From: Opitutaceae bacterium
GTDB lineage: Bacteria > Verrucomicrobiota > Verrucomicrobiia > Opitutales > Opitutaceae
Direction of reading: 5' to 3'
Assembly (NCBI GenBank): GCA_027485815.1
Contig: JAIXQE010000069.1
Span: forward strand, 57,963-121,962
Length of the DNA stretch: 64,000 nucleotides
A program made the position numbers and the translations under genes. The stretch's first letter is position 1, and each line of letters opens with the position of its first letter. The notes under the pieces are model-generated. The model ran no database searches. It saw nothing but the letters and a program-made list of their open reading frames with translations, and was not told where the DNA came from. This document shows positions 20,795-29,283 of the stretch, piece by piece.

Positions 20795-23593
20795 ATGCCC
20801 GAAAAGATCCCCGAACGCGCCGCGGCGCAGCTCGCCTTCCCCGGGGAGGTGGCCTTGCCCGAACGGGTCGCCGCCTGCCGGGAGTTCCTCCGGCGGGAGC
20901 AGGAGGGGCTGCGCGCGCGGCACGCGGCGGGCGGCGCCGGCCGGCAGATCTGCCGGGAGCGCTCGTGGATGATGGATGCCCTGCTGGGCCACCTGTTCGA
21001 CTACGCCCTGCGCACCTACGCGGGCCCCGCGGTGGGATCCTCCCAGCCGGTGACCTTGGTCGCCCTCGGTGGCTACGGCCGGGAAGAGCTTTCGCCGTGG
21101 AGCGACGTAGACGTGATGTTCCTCTGCAGCCAGAAGATCGCGCGGGCGGCGGCCCAGCCGCTGCGGGAGCACCTCTCCCAGCAGATCCTCTACCCGCTCT
21201 GGGATTGCGGCCTGAAGGTCGGGCATTCCACCCGGACCATCGACGAGGCCGTGGCCGAGGCCCGGCGCAACATGCAATCCAAGACGGCGCTGCTGGAGGC
21301 CCGGCGCGTGGCGGGCTCCCAGCAACTCTTCGACACCTTCCAGCAGGCCTACCGCGCCTACTACACCGGGGAGAATCCCAAGGACTACATCGCCGCCCGC
21401 CTCGATGACCAGGCCGGCCGCCGCGCCAAGTTCGCCGACACCGTCTTCAACCAGGAACCGGACCTGAAGAACGGCGTCGGCGGGCTGCGCGACTACCAGA
21501 GCACCGTCTGGATGGCCCGCGTGCGCCTCGACCTCACGCGGATCGAGGAACTGGCCGACCTCAACTACGTCCGGGCGGAGGAGGTCGCGGAATTCCAGCG
21601 GGCGCACGACTTCCTCCTGCGGGTGCGCAACGAGCTCCACTTCCTCAGCCCGCGCGCCACCGACGTGATGAGCCTCGATCAGCAGCCCCGCATCGCGGAG
21701 GCGCTTGGCTTCCCGGGCGCCGACCCCCTCGCGCAGGTCGAGGCCTTCATGCAGGAGTACTACCGGGCCGCGCAGACCGTGTTCCGGGTCTCCAAGCTGG
21801 TGGAGGACCGGCTCGCCCTCAGCATCGGCCGCGGGAACGGCGAACGCCGCTCCTTCAAGGACACCCTCCTCGCCGCCCGCTTCCAGCGCGCGCGGCGGCT
21901 CGATGGATTCCTGGTCCGCGGCCGGGAACTCGCCGCCGGCCAGCCAACGGTCTTCCGGGAGGATCCGGTCCGCCTCATCCGCGTCTTCCGCCACAGCCAG
22001 ACGCTGAATGCCCCGCCTGACCTGCACCTGCGCGAACTGATCCGCGAATCCCTGCCGCTGCTCACCCGGGAGGTGGCGGCCTCCGCGGACGCCACCGCCA
22101 GTTTCCGCGCGATTTTGGGCGAGGTCGGCGCGGTCGAACCCGTGCTCACCCGGATGCACGAACTCGGCGTCCTCGCCCGCCTCGTGCCCGAGTTCGACGG
22201 CCTCACCTGCCTCGTCCAGCACGAGTACTACCATCGGTACACCGCCGACGTGCACACCCTCAGCGCGATCCGCGAACTGGACCGCATCTTCACCGCGGCG
22301 GAGCCGATCACCCTCAAGTACCGCGAGGCCCTCCACGAGACCAAGGACCCCGCCCTGCTCTACCTCACCCTGCTGCTGCACGACATCGGCAAGGCCGAGG
22401 GCATCCGGGGCCACGCCGAGAGCGGCGTCCGCCTCGCCCTCCCCATTCTGGAGCGATTTGGAGTGGAACCCAATGATCGCGAACTGGTTGCGTTCATTAT
22501 TAAAAATCATCTCGTGATGGCACGGTTCTGGCAGAAGCGGGATGTCGATGACCCCGGGACCGCCGCCGCCTTCGCCGAACTCGTGGGAGACGCCGAGCGT
22601 CTCCGGCACCTCTACGTCCACACCTTCTGCGACGCCCGCGGCACGGCGGCGGACCTGTGGAACAGCTACAAGGACACGCTCCACACCGCCCTCTTTCGCG
22701 CCACCCTGGACCGGCTCAAGCTCGGCCAGGAGGCGGACGCCGCCCTGCTCCGGAAAAAAACCATGACGCAACAGCAGCTCATCACCCAGACGATCCCGGG
22801 CATCAGCGCCGACGAGATCACCGCCCACTTCGGCCTGCTGCCGGACCGCTACTTCGTCCACACCGACGCCGCGGAGATCGCGCTGCACCTGCAAATGGTG
22901 AACCGCCTGCTGCGCTCGATCACCACCGCGGACTCGGTCGGCTCGCTCCGGCCGGTCATCGAGTGGAAGGACGACCTCAACCGCTCCCTGACCGTGGTGA
23001 ACGTGGTGACGTGGGACCGGGCCGGCCTCTTCTACAAGCTCGCCGGCGCCTTCAGCGTCGCCGGGTTGAACATCCTGGGGGCGAAGGTCATCTCGCGCAC
23101 CGATCACATCGCGATCGACACGTTCTACGTGGTGGAGCCGGGGCTCGGCCCCGTGCAGAGCGCCCCGGCGCAGGAGAAGTTCGCGCGGATCATCGAGGAG
23201 GCCCTGATGACGAACCGGGATCTCCTGCCCGACATCCTGGCCCAGGCCCGCAAGATCGCCGCCACGCGCTACCTGCAGGTGACTTCCGGCGAAGCGCTCC
23301 AGAGCTCCTTCCCCCCAACGGTCGACGTCTATCACGAGCTGTCGATGCAGCGCACGATCATCGAGGTGCAGGCGCGGGATCAGATCGGCCTCCTCTACCG
23401 CCTCGCGAAGGCGATCTCCGACCATGGGTTCGACATCACGTTCGCCCGCATCGGCACCGAGCGCGGCGTGGCGATCGACACCTTCTACATCGAGGGTGCG
23501 AACCACGAGCCGGTGGTCGGTCCGGAGCGCCTCGAAACGCTCCGCGGCGCGCTCAACGAGGTGATCGCCGCCCCCGCGACGCCCGGTGTCTGA
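20795..23593 (+). CDS. glnD: [Protein-PII] uridylyltransferase / uridylyl-removing enzyme
   Basis: This 932-residue bifunctional sensor of glutamine uridylylates PII proteins when nitrogen is short and removes UMP when glutamine is high. Domains in order: nucleotidyltransferase with GGYGREELSPWSDVD at about residues 92-107, the GlnD substrate region, an HD hydrolase domain with LLHDIGKAEG near residues 526-536, and two ACT domains (starting near residues 735 and 854) that sense glutamine. The length is typical. A short stretch near 22440-22530 uses AT-rich codons unlike the rest of the gene, although the protein motif there is conserved. The last 8 bases overlap the next gene, a sensor kinase, suggesting translational coupling. 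Confidence 0.95.
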   Translation: MPEKIPERAAAQLAFPGEVALPERVAACREFLRREQEGLRARHAAGGAGRQICRERSWMMDALLGHLFDYALRTYAGPAVGSSQPVTLVALGGYGREELSPWSDVDVMFLCSQKIARAAAQPLREHLSQQILYPLWDCGLKVGHSTRTIDEAVAEARRNMQSKTALLEARRVAGSQQLFDTFQQAYRAYYTGENPKDYIAARLDDQAGRRAKFADTVFNQEPDLKNGVGGLRDYQSTVWMARVRLDLTRIEELADLNYVRAEEVAEFQRAHDFLLRVRNELHFLSPRATDVMSLDQQPRIAEALGFPGADPLAQVEAFMQEYYRAAQTVFRVSKLVEDRLALSIGRGNGERRSFKDTLLAARFQRARRLDGFLVRGRELAAGQPTVFREDPVRLIRVFRHSQTLNAPPDLHLRELIRESLPLLTREVAASADATASFRAILGEVGAVEPVLTRMHELGVLARLVPEFDGLTCLVQHEYYHRYTADVHTLSAIRELDRIFTAAEPITLKYREALHETKDPALLYLTLLLHDIGKAEGIRGHAESGVRLALPILERFGVEPNDRELVAFIIKNHLVMARFWQKRDVDDPGTAAAFAELVGDAERLRHLYVHTFCDARGTAADLWNSYKDTLHTALFRATLDRLKLGQEADAALLRKKTMTQQQLITQTIPGISADEITAHFGLLPDRYFVHTDAAEIALHLQMVNRLLRSITTADSVGSLRPVIEWKDDLNRSLTVVNVVTWDRAGLFYKLAGAFSVAGLNILGAKVISRTDHIAIDTFYVVEPGLGPVQSAPAQEKFARIIEEALMTNRDLLPDILAQARKIAATRYLQVTSGEALQSSFPPTVDVYHELSMQRTIIEVQARDQIGLLYRLAKAISDHGFDITFARIGTERGVAIDTFYIEGANHEPVVGPERLETLRGALNEVIAAPATPGV

Positions 23594-25325
23594 GCCCTCA
23601 GCAGCATCGCAGCCCGACCCCGGCGCGACCGCTGCGCGCCGGCTGGGGGCCCTGCACGCCGTCGCGACGCTCGCCGGCCGGGCCCTGCCACCCGAGGAGC
23701 TACTGCAGTCCGTGCTCGACGTCTGCATCGGGAGTTTCGCGGCCGACGCCGGTGCGATCGCACTCTTCAATCCGGAGACGACGACCCTGGAGACCGCGGC
23801 GCAACGCGGGGACTTCGGGGAGGCAGGGGGACCGTATGCGCTGCCGGCCGGGCACGGCGTGACCGGTTGGTGCGCCCAGAACCGGCGCGCGTTGCTCGTG
23901 CCCGACGTCCGCGTGGAACCCCGCTATATCGCGGCGCGCCCCGGGGCCCGGTGCGAGCTCGCCGCCCCCCTGCTGGACGGGGATTCGCTGATTGGCGTGA
24001 TCGACCTGGAAAGCGACCGGCCCGGTGGATTCCTGCCCCCGGACCTCCCGCGCCTCGAGGAATTGGCCGCGGAGGCATCCCGGGTCCTGGCCCTCCGCTG
24101 GCGGCAAGGGCACCTCGAGGCGAAGGCACGCCAGCTGGAGTCCCTCATCGCGGCCGGCCAGTCGCTCGTGGCGCGCCTCGAGCCCGGCGACCTGTTCCAC
24201 GCGTTCACGAGGGAGGCGCGGCGGATGTTCCCCGAATCCGCCTGCGCCCTGTACCTGCACGAGCCCGCGCTCGGCGTCCTCCGGCGCGCGTCACTCGACG
24301 GGGGCGCCTGGGACCCGGCGGCGCCCGCGGAGCTGCCCCTCAAGGACTGCCTCTGCGCGACCGTGATCCAAACCCGACGCGCCGTCTGGTTTCCGGAGGT
24401 GGCGGACCTCGATCACGCTGAGCTGCGGGACCTGCCCCGCGAACCTGCCCGCGGTTCGCTGCTGGCCACCCCGCTCACCTTCGAGGGGGAGGTCGTCGGC
24501 GTGATGGCCGTGTTCAGCGGCCGGCCCCACCGCTTCGACAACGACGAGAAGCGGCTCTGCGCGGCGTTCGCAACCCTCGGGGCCGTCGCGGTGCAGAACG
24601 CCCGCCTCTATTCGCGCGTGTTCCAGACCGAGGACGCGCTCCGCCGCAACGAGCGGCTGACCACGCTGGGCCTGCTCGCGGCCGAGATCGCCCACGAGAT
24701 CCGGAATCCGCTCACGGTGATCAAGCTGCTGTATCAGGGCAGCCTGCGGATCGATTACCCGGAGGCCGACCCCAGAAGCACGGATCAGCGGGTGATCGAC
24801 GAGAAGCTGGAACAGCTGGAGGCGATCGTCACCCGGGTCCTCGGCTTCGCACAGGCGCCGACCAACCTCCACTCGCGCTGGCCCGTGGCCGACGTGATCG
24901 CGGACACCCTGGCGCTGGTACGTCTTAAGTTCGCGCAGCAGAAGGTGATGGTGGAGTTTCCGCCGCCCCCTCGCCCGCTCTTCGTCGAGGGCCACAAGGG
25001 GCAGTTGCAGCAGGTGCTGCTCAACCTGCTGCTGAACGCGGCGCAGGCGATGCCCGCGGGCGGACGCATCACGCTGCGCGCCGCGGCGGATCCGACCGCC
25101 CCCGGTCCCACCTTACTCCTCGACGTCGAGGACACCGGCGGCGGCGTCCCGGAGTCGCTGCGGACGCGGATCTTCGACTCGTTCCTGTCCGGGCGCCCGG
25201 ACGGCACCGGCCTGGGCCTCGCCATCGCCAAGCGCATCCTGCGTTCCCACCACGGGGACATCCACTTGCTCCGCACTGGGCCCGAGGGCACGACGATGCG
25301 GATCCGCCTGCCCCTCGCGCCGTGA
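23586..25325 (+). CDS. GAF-GAF sensor histidine kinase
   Basis: This 579-residue protein starts at GTG 23586, overlapping the end of glnD by 8 bases. No membrane helix is visible, so it is cytoplasmic. Two GAF domains occupy about residues 15-165 and 185-345. The HisKA domain has an intact phospho-acceptor (LLAAEIAHEIRNPLTVIK, His370). The ATPase domain has the N-box (LLNLLLNAAQAM), the G1 box (VEDTGGGVPE) and the G2 box (GTGLGLAIAKRIL). It resembles NtrB/AtoS-type kinases in its catalytic half. No receiver or response regulator is encoded next to it, so its partner lies elsewhere. The tight coupling to glnD suggests, without proving, a role in nitrogen or carbon status. Confidence 0.9.
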   Translation: MSEPSAASQPDPGATAARRLGALHAVATLAGRALPPEELLQSVLDVCIGSFAADAGAIALFNPETTTLETAAQRGDFGEAGGPYALPAGHGVTGWCAQNRRALLVPDVRVEPRYIAARPGARCELAAPLLDGDSLIGVIDLESDRPGGFLPPDLPRLEELAAEASRVLALRWRQGHLEAKARQLESLIAAGQSLVARLEPGDLFHAFTREARRMFPESACALYLHEPALGVLRRASLDGGAWDPAAPAELPLKDCLCATVIQTRRAVWFPEVADLDHAELRDLPREPARGSLLATPLTFEGEVVGVMAVFSGRPHRFDNDEKRLCAAFATLGAVAVQNARLYSRVFQTEDALRRNERLTTLGLLAAEIAHEIRNPLTVIKLLYQGSLRIDYPEADPRSTDQRVIDEKLEQLEAIVTRVLGFAQAPTNLHSRWPVADVIADTLALVRLKFAQQKVMVEFPPPPRPLFVEGHKGQLQQVLLNLLLNAAQAMPAGGRITLRAAADPTAPGPTLLLDVEDTGGGVPESLRTRIFDSFLSGRPDGTGLGLAIAKRILRSHHGDIHLLRTGPEGTTMRIRLPLAP

Positions 25326-25576
25326 CCCCCGACCGCCAACCCGATCCGCGCCGCCGCCTTGGTCGGCGCCTGCTGGGGCTGGGGAGCGGCCTCGTGCTCG
25401 CCGGACTGGCGCTGCTGTTCTTCGCGAAGCCCGTGCCCCTGCCGGCTCGCCTGCTGACCGGGGCGGTCGACGTGATCGCGGGCGCGGTGCTGCTCGTGGT
25501 GTGGAACCAGAAGTTCCGGGAGCGCCGGAGTCCGCGCGGAGGCGGGGTCAGCGGCGGGCCGCCGGCGCCACGTTGA
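25322..25576 (+). CDS. Small membrane protein of unknown function
   Basis: This 84-residue protein starts at GTG 25322 and overlaps the kinase stop codon by 4 bases (GTGA). It has an Arg-rich N-terminus and two hydrophobic segments (LLGLGSGLVLAGLALLFFA and VDVIAGAVLLVVWNQ), then a positively charged tail. I do not recognise a family. The placement suggests it is translated together with glnD and the kinase. Its last 29 bases overlap the 3' end of the decarboxylase gene on the other strand, so the tail may be evolutionarily unconstrained. Confidence 0.65.
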   Translation: MTPDRQPDPRRRLGRRLLGLGSGLVLAGLALLFFAKPVPLPARLLTGAVDVIAGAVLLVVWNQKFRERRSPRGGGVSGGPPAPR

Positions 25577-26699
25577 CGTGGAGGACCCGGGCGGGGGGGA
25601 ACCCGTTGAACCACGTCGCCGAAGCGTTGCTGTAGGCGCCGATGTTCTCGGCGTACACGAGGTCGTCGAGCTCCAGCTCGGGCAACTCCTCGGAAAGTGA
25701 AAGGACGTCGAGGCCGTCGCAGGTCTGGCCGAACACCGCGCAGATCTCCTGCGGCCCCTTGCGGAAGGCCTTCAGCGGGTACTTGCAGTGATCGAAGATG
25801 ATGCCCGAGAACGTGTGGTAGACGCTGTCGTCGATGTAGTAGCAGGGCTTGCCGTCGCGGCGCGCCTTGCCGATCACGCTCGCCACCGACATCGCCGCGT
25901 TGGCCACCATGTACCGCCCCGGCTCGGCGATGATCTCCACGTCCCGCGGGAAGAGCCGGTCGATCTCGGCGTTGATCTTCCGCGCGAGCAGCTCGATCGG
26001 CGGGACATCCCGATGGTAGGGCGCGGGAAAGCCGCCGCCGATGTCGAGGATCTTCATCGGTTGCCCGCGGCTGCGGGCCTCCGCCATCACGGCCGCCGCG
26101 AGGTTGAGCGACTGGACGTAGTTCTCGAAGTTGCAGCACTGGCTCCCCACGTGGAAGCTCACGCCCTCGGCGACGAGGCCGAGATCAGCGGCGGCGACCA
26201 GCAGGTCCACCGCCTCGGATGCCTCGCAGCCAAACTTGGAGGAGAGTTCCACGACCGAACCGGTGTTGGGCACCCGCAGCCGCAGGACCACGCCGGCGTC
26301 GGGGGCGTAGTGGCGGATCTTCCGCAGCTCCGTGAGGTTATCGAAGGTGACGAGCGGCTTGTAGCGATTGAGCGCCTCCAGGGTCTGGCGGGGCTTGGTC
26401 GGGTTCGCGTAGATGATCTTGTCCCAGATGAACTGCTGGCGCTCCCGGGCCGGGAGCTTCCGGATGTTCTCATAGACCAGCATGAACTCCGGCAGCGACG
26501 CGACGTCGAAGCTGGCGCCGGCCTGGAAGAGCGTGCGGATGATCGCCGGCTCTGCGTTGGCCTTCACGGCGTAGTAGGCCTGGACCTTCGGGAAATGCTT
26601 CCGGAAGGCGGCGTAGTTGCGGCGGATCACGGCGTGGTCGATGACGACCAACGGGGTGCCGTGCTTGCGGGCGAGGGTCTGGAGCTGGCGGGGATTCAC
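25548..26699 (-). CDS. Ornithine/lysine decarboxylase, PLP fold-type III
   Basis: This 383-residue enzyme has the alanine-racemase-like fold of eukaryotic-type ornithine decarboxylase. Lys46 in AVKANAEP is the PLP Schiff-base lysine. SFHVGSQC and ILDIGGGFP are phosphate- and ring-contact motifs. Cys327 in GQTCDGLD is the catalytic cysteine typical of ODC rather than of carboxynorspermidine decarboxylase. The expected reaction is ornithine to putrescine, possibly also lysine to cadaverine. The deoxyhypusine-synthase-like gene lies 55 bases upstream on the same strand and an agmatine deiminase beyond it, forming a polyamine cluster. The 3' end overlaps the small membrane gene on the opposite strand by 29 bases. 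Confidence 0.88.
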   Translation of the reverse strand: MNPRQLQTLARKHGTPLVVIDHAVIRRNYAAFRKHFPKVQAYYAVKANAEPAIIRTLFQAGASFDVASLPEFMLVYENIRKLPARERQQFIWDKIIYANPTKPRQTLEALNRYKPLVTFDNLTELRKIRHYAPDAGVVLRLRVPNTGSVVELSSKFGCEASEAVDLLVAAADLGLVAEGVSFHVGSQCCNFENYVQSLNLAAAVMAEARSRGQPMKILDIGGGFPAPYHRDVPPIELLARKINAEIDRLFPRDVEIIAEPGRYMVANAAMSVASVIGKARRDGKPCYYIDDSVYHTFSGIIFDHCKYPLKAFRKGPQEICAVFGQTCDGLDVLSLSEELPELELDDLVYAENIGAYSNASATWFNGFPPARVLHVNVAPAARR

Positions 26700-26710
26700 G
26701 GTGGAGGGCA

Positions 26711-26728
26711 GGCCGCCGCGAGGCGGCC
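26711..26728. repeat. Perfect hairpin with GCGA loop between two polyamine genes
   Basis: Arms GGCCGCC (26711-26717) and GGCGGCC (26722-26728) flank a GCGA tetraloop of the stable GNRA class. It lies in the 55-base gap between the deoxyhypusine-synthase-like and decarboxylase genes. There is no T tract, so it is more likely an mRNA stability or partial attenuation element than a classic terminator. Confidence 0.35.
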
Positions 26729-26754
26729 CACGGGAGGGGACGGACGGACCGGGC

Positions 26755-27966
26755 TCAGCCCAGGTCCGGCTCCGAGCCGTCGATCATCTTCACCTTGTTG
26801 TGCGTGAAGTACTCGCGGGTGAGCGCCTTCATGCAGGCCGCGCGCTGATCGTACAGCCGGCGCAGCTTGCGCCGCTTCCGGCGGGCGAGCGCGTAGTGGG
26901 TCATCAGGGGGAGCGCGATCGTGCTGTCCGTGTAGCAAACCACGGCGTCGGGCAGCCGGGCGGGGTCGACCTTGCCCCACGACACGGCCTCGGAGGGGGT
27001 CGCGCCACTCAGGCCACCGGTGTCCGGACGGGCATCGGTGATCTGCAGGAAGAAGTCCTGGCCGAATTCCTTGATGCGCAGCACCTCCTGGATCTGCGGC
27101 TCCGTCTGCAGCATGAAGTTCTTCGGGCTGCCGCCGCCGAGCAGGACCACCGCGCTGCGGCCGCCGCCGCGCTTGGCGGCGAGGACGAAGCTGGTCGTCT
27201 CATTGACGTCGATCGACGGGTTCACGCGGAGCTTGCTGCCCCGCAGTTCCACGCCGGCCACGTTCATCCCGATGGTGGAGTCGCCCGGCGAGGAGGTGTA
27301 GCAAGGCACGCCCGCGCGGTAGGCGGCGGCCATCACGGAGACGTCCTTCAGTCCGTTCTTGCGCTCCCATTCGGCGGCGTAGCGGCCGATGAGGTAATGG
27401 AGCTCCGCGGTGCCCATCTCCTTCTGAAACTCCGGCTGGAGCATGATCTCGCGCAGGATCTCGTCGGTCGCCATCAGGCCGTCGCTGTACGGGATGACCA
27501 CGTCGTAGATCCGCACCAGGTCGTTGTCGCGCAGGTCCGTGTCGTCGAACTTCGGGCTGCCGGCGTGCACCGGGAAGTTCAGCGCGAAGTGCAGGTCGTG
27601 GTAGAGGTTCGCACCGGTGGAGACGATCCAGTCGACGAAGCCCGCCTTGATCAGCGGGATGATGCTGGAGCAGCCGAGGCCCGCGGGCGTCAGGGCGCCG
27701 GAGACGCTGAGGCCGACGGTGACATCGGGCTCAAGCATCCGGTTCGTGAAGAGCTGGACGCCCTCGCGCAGCCGGGCGCCGTTGTAGGCGAGGAAGGTGG
27801 CGTCGATGAGGTCGGGCAGCTTCTCCTTGCCGGTGATGTTGCGCGGCTGAATCCGCGGCCCGGCCATGTACTTGGCCTTGTGAGGGCATTGCTTCTGTTT
27901 GAGCCAGTCCGGGGTATCGAAAAGCTGTTCCCGCTGCCTCAGGTTCCGACGTTCAGTGCGCGCCAT
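26755..27966 (-). CDS. Deoxyhypusine-synthase-like protein
   Basis: This 403-residue protein starts at ATG 27966; upstream in-frame sequence is the intergenic region. It has the deoxyhypusine synthase (DS) fold. The NAD-binding region includes [24 protein letters not shown], and later GDSTIGMNV and [10 protein letters not shown]. Lys282 in LGGGSPKNF aligns with the catalytic lysine that carries the aminobutyl intermediate in DHS. Bacteria lack eIF5A, so it cannot modify that protein. Bacterial members of this superfamily are proposed or shown to act on polyamines, for example forming homospermidine from putrescine or spermidine. It sits between ornithine decarboxylase and a divergent agmatine deiminase, which supports a polyamine role. 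The product here is inferred, not known. Confidence 0.88.
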   Translation of the reverse strand: MARTERRNLRQREQLFDTPDWLKQKQCPHKAKYMAGPRIQPRNITGKEKLPDLIDATFLAYNGARLREGVQLFTNRMLEPDVTVGLSVSGALTPAGLGCSSIIPLIKAGFVDWIVSTGANLYHDLHFALNFPVHAGSPKFDDTDLRDNDLVRIYDVVIPYSDGLMATDEILREIMLQPEFQKEMGTAELHYLIGRYAAEWERKNGLKDVSVMAAAYRAGVPCYTSSPGDSTIGMNVAGVELRGSKLRVNPSIDVNETTSFVLAAKRGGGRSAVVLLGGGSPKNFMLQTEPQIQEVLRIKEFGQDFFLQITDARPDTGGLSGATPSEAVSWGKVDPARLPDAVVCYTDSTIALPLMTHYALARRKRRKLRRLYDQRAACMKALTREYFTHNKVKMIDGSEPDLG

Positions 27967-28126
27967 AGGTGGATTTACCGCGATGAGATCGGCCGGGGCG
28001 GTGCCCCATGCAAACCTTTTTGCGCGCCGCGCGAGCCATTCGTCGGTCCGGCCCGCGGGCGGAGCGCCGCGGCGCGCGTTCCGGGCTTGAGCCCCGGCGC
28101 CGGGCCAGCCCATATGCGCGGCCCAT
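27967..28126. promoter_or_regulatory. Divergent promoter region between polyamine genes
   Basis: These 160 bases separate the start codons of the deoxyhypusine-synthase-like gene and agmatine deiminase. Two CATATG palindromes lie close together at the right edge, the second containing the agmatine deiminase start codon, with 7 bases between. A small hairpin GGGGC/GCCCC lies at 27995-28007. No clear -35/-10 pair could be assigned. Confidence 0.35.
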
Positions 28127-29209
28127 ATGCCGACCTCCCCCGCGCCCGCCTCCCCCGCCCAGCTTGGATTCACGATGCCTGCCGAGTGGGAGCGCCACGA
28201 GGCCACCTGGCTCGGCTGGCCCCATCACCCGACGGACTGGCCCGACAAGCTCTCCACCATCCACTGGGTCTACGGCGAGATGGTGCGCAAGCTCACCGCG
28301 GGCGAGCTCGTCCGCATTCTGGTGAACGACCGCCGCGAGGAGCGCCAGGCGCGGCAGGTGCTCACCCGCGCCCACGTCGACCTCACGCGCGTCGAGTTCA
28401 TCCTCCACCGCACCAACCGCGGGTGGACGCGCGACAGCGGTCCCATCTTCGTGCAGCGCGGCCAGGGCCGGCGCCGGGAGACGGCGATCGTGCACTTCCA
28501 CTTCAACGCGTGGGCCAAGTACCGGGACTGGCAGCACGACCGCCAGGTGCCGGAGACGGCCGCGCGTCACCTCGGCAAAACCCTCTTCGAGGCGACCCGC
28601 GAGGACGGCCGGCCGTTCGTGATGGAGGGCGGCGGCATCGACGTGAACGGCCGGGGCACGCTCCTCACCACCGAGGAGTGCTACCTCCATCCGAAGGTGC
28701 AGGTGCGCAATCCCGGCGTCGGCCGCGCGGAATTCGAGCGCGTGGTGAAGGCGAACCTAGGCGTGACCAACGTCTTCTGGCTCGGCGACGGGCTCGTCGG
28801 CGACGACACGCACGGCCACGTGGACGACCTGTGCCGCTTCGTGAACCCGCGCACGGTCGTCCTTATCCGCGAGGACAACCGCCGGGACGTGAATTACCGG
28901 CCCTTGGCCGAGAACTGGGAGCGCATCCACGATTTGCGGCTGGAGGACGGCTCCAAGCCCGAAGTGGTCGCGCTGCCGATGCCCGGGCCGCAGCAGTTCG
29001 ATGGGATGCGGCTGCCGGCCAGCTACGCCAACTTCTACATCGGGAACGCCTTCGTGCTGGTGCCGACCTTCAACGACCCGAATGACCGGATCGCCCTGGG
29101 CACCCTCGCGGAGCTCTTCCCCGACCGGAAGGTCGTCGGGATCCACGCGGTCGACCTCGTGCTCGGCTTCGGCACTTTGCACTGCCTGACCCAGCAGCAG
29201 CCGGCGTGA
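28127..29209 (+). CDS. aguA: Agmatine deiminase
   Basis: This 360-residue enzyme of the peptidylarginine-deiminase-like (PAD_porph) family converts agmatine to N-carbamoylputrescine and ammonia. Family motifs are [16 protein letters not shown] near residue 17, [52 protein letters not shown] and the C-terminal catalytic cysteine Cys353 ([10 protein letters not shown]). The length is typical. An AguB amidohydrolase, which would complete the route to putrescine, is not in the window. The gene is divergent from the deoxyhypusine-synthase-like gene. Confidence 0.94.
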   Translation: MPTSPAPASPAQLGFTMPAEWERHEATWLGWPHHPTDWPDKLSTIHWVYGEMVRKLTAGELVRILVNDRREERQARQVLTRAHVDLTRVEFILHRTNRGWTRDSGPIFVQRGQGRRRETAIVHFHFNAWAKYRDWQHDRQVPETAARHLGKTLFEATREDGRPFVMEGGGIDVNGRGTLLTTEECYLHPKVQVRNPGVGRAEFERVVKANLGVTNVFWLGDGLVGDDTHGHVDDLCRFVNPRTVVLIREDNRRDVNYRPLAENWERIHDLRLEDGSKPEVVALPMPGPQQFDGMRLPASYANFYIGNAFVLVPTFNDPNDRIALGTLAELFPDRKVVGIHAVDLVLGFGTLHCLTQQQPA

Positions 29210-29283
29210 GCTGAGGGGGAGCGGGCTTGCGTCGCCTCCGCGCGCAACCTCATCGTGCCGGTGGCCGTCTCCCTGCCACCCCC

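Noticed and set aside
20468..23770. A 1,100-codon open frame antisense to glnD
   Set aside because: It is rich in Arg, Gly, Glu and Val with no recognisable motif, while glnD on the other strand has every family signature. The same reasoning removes long shadow frames at 629-3340 (+) and 11998-14895 (-).
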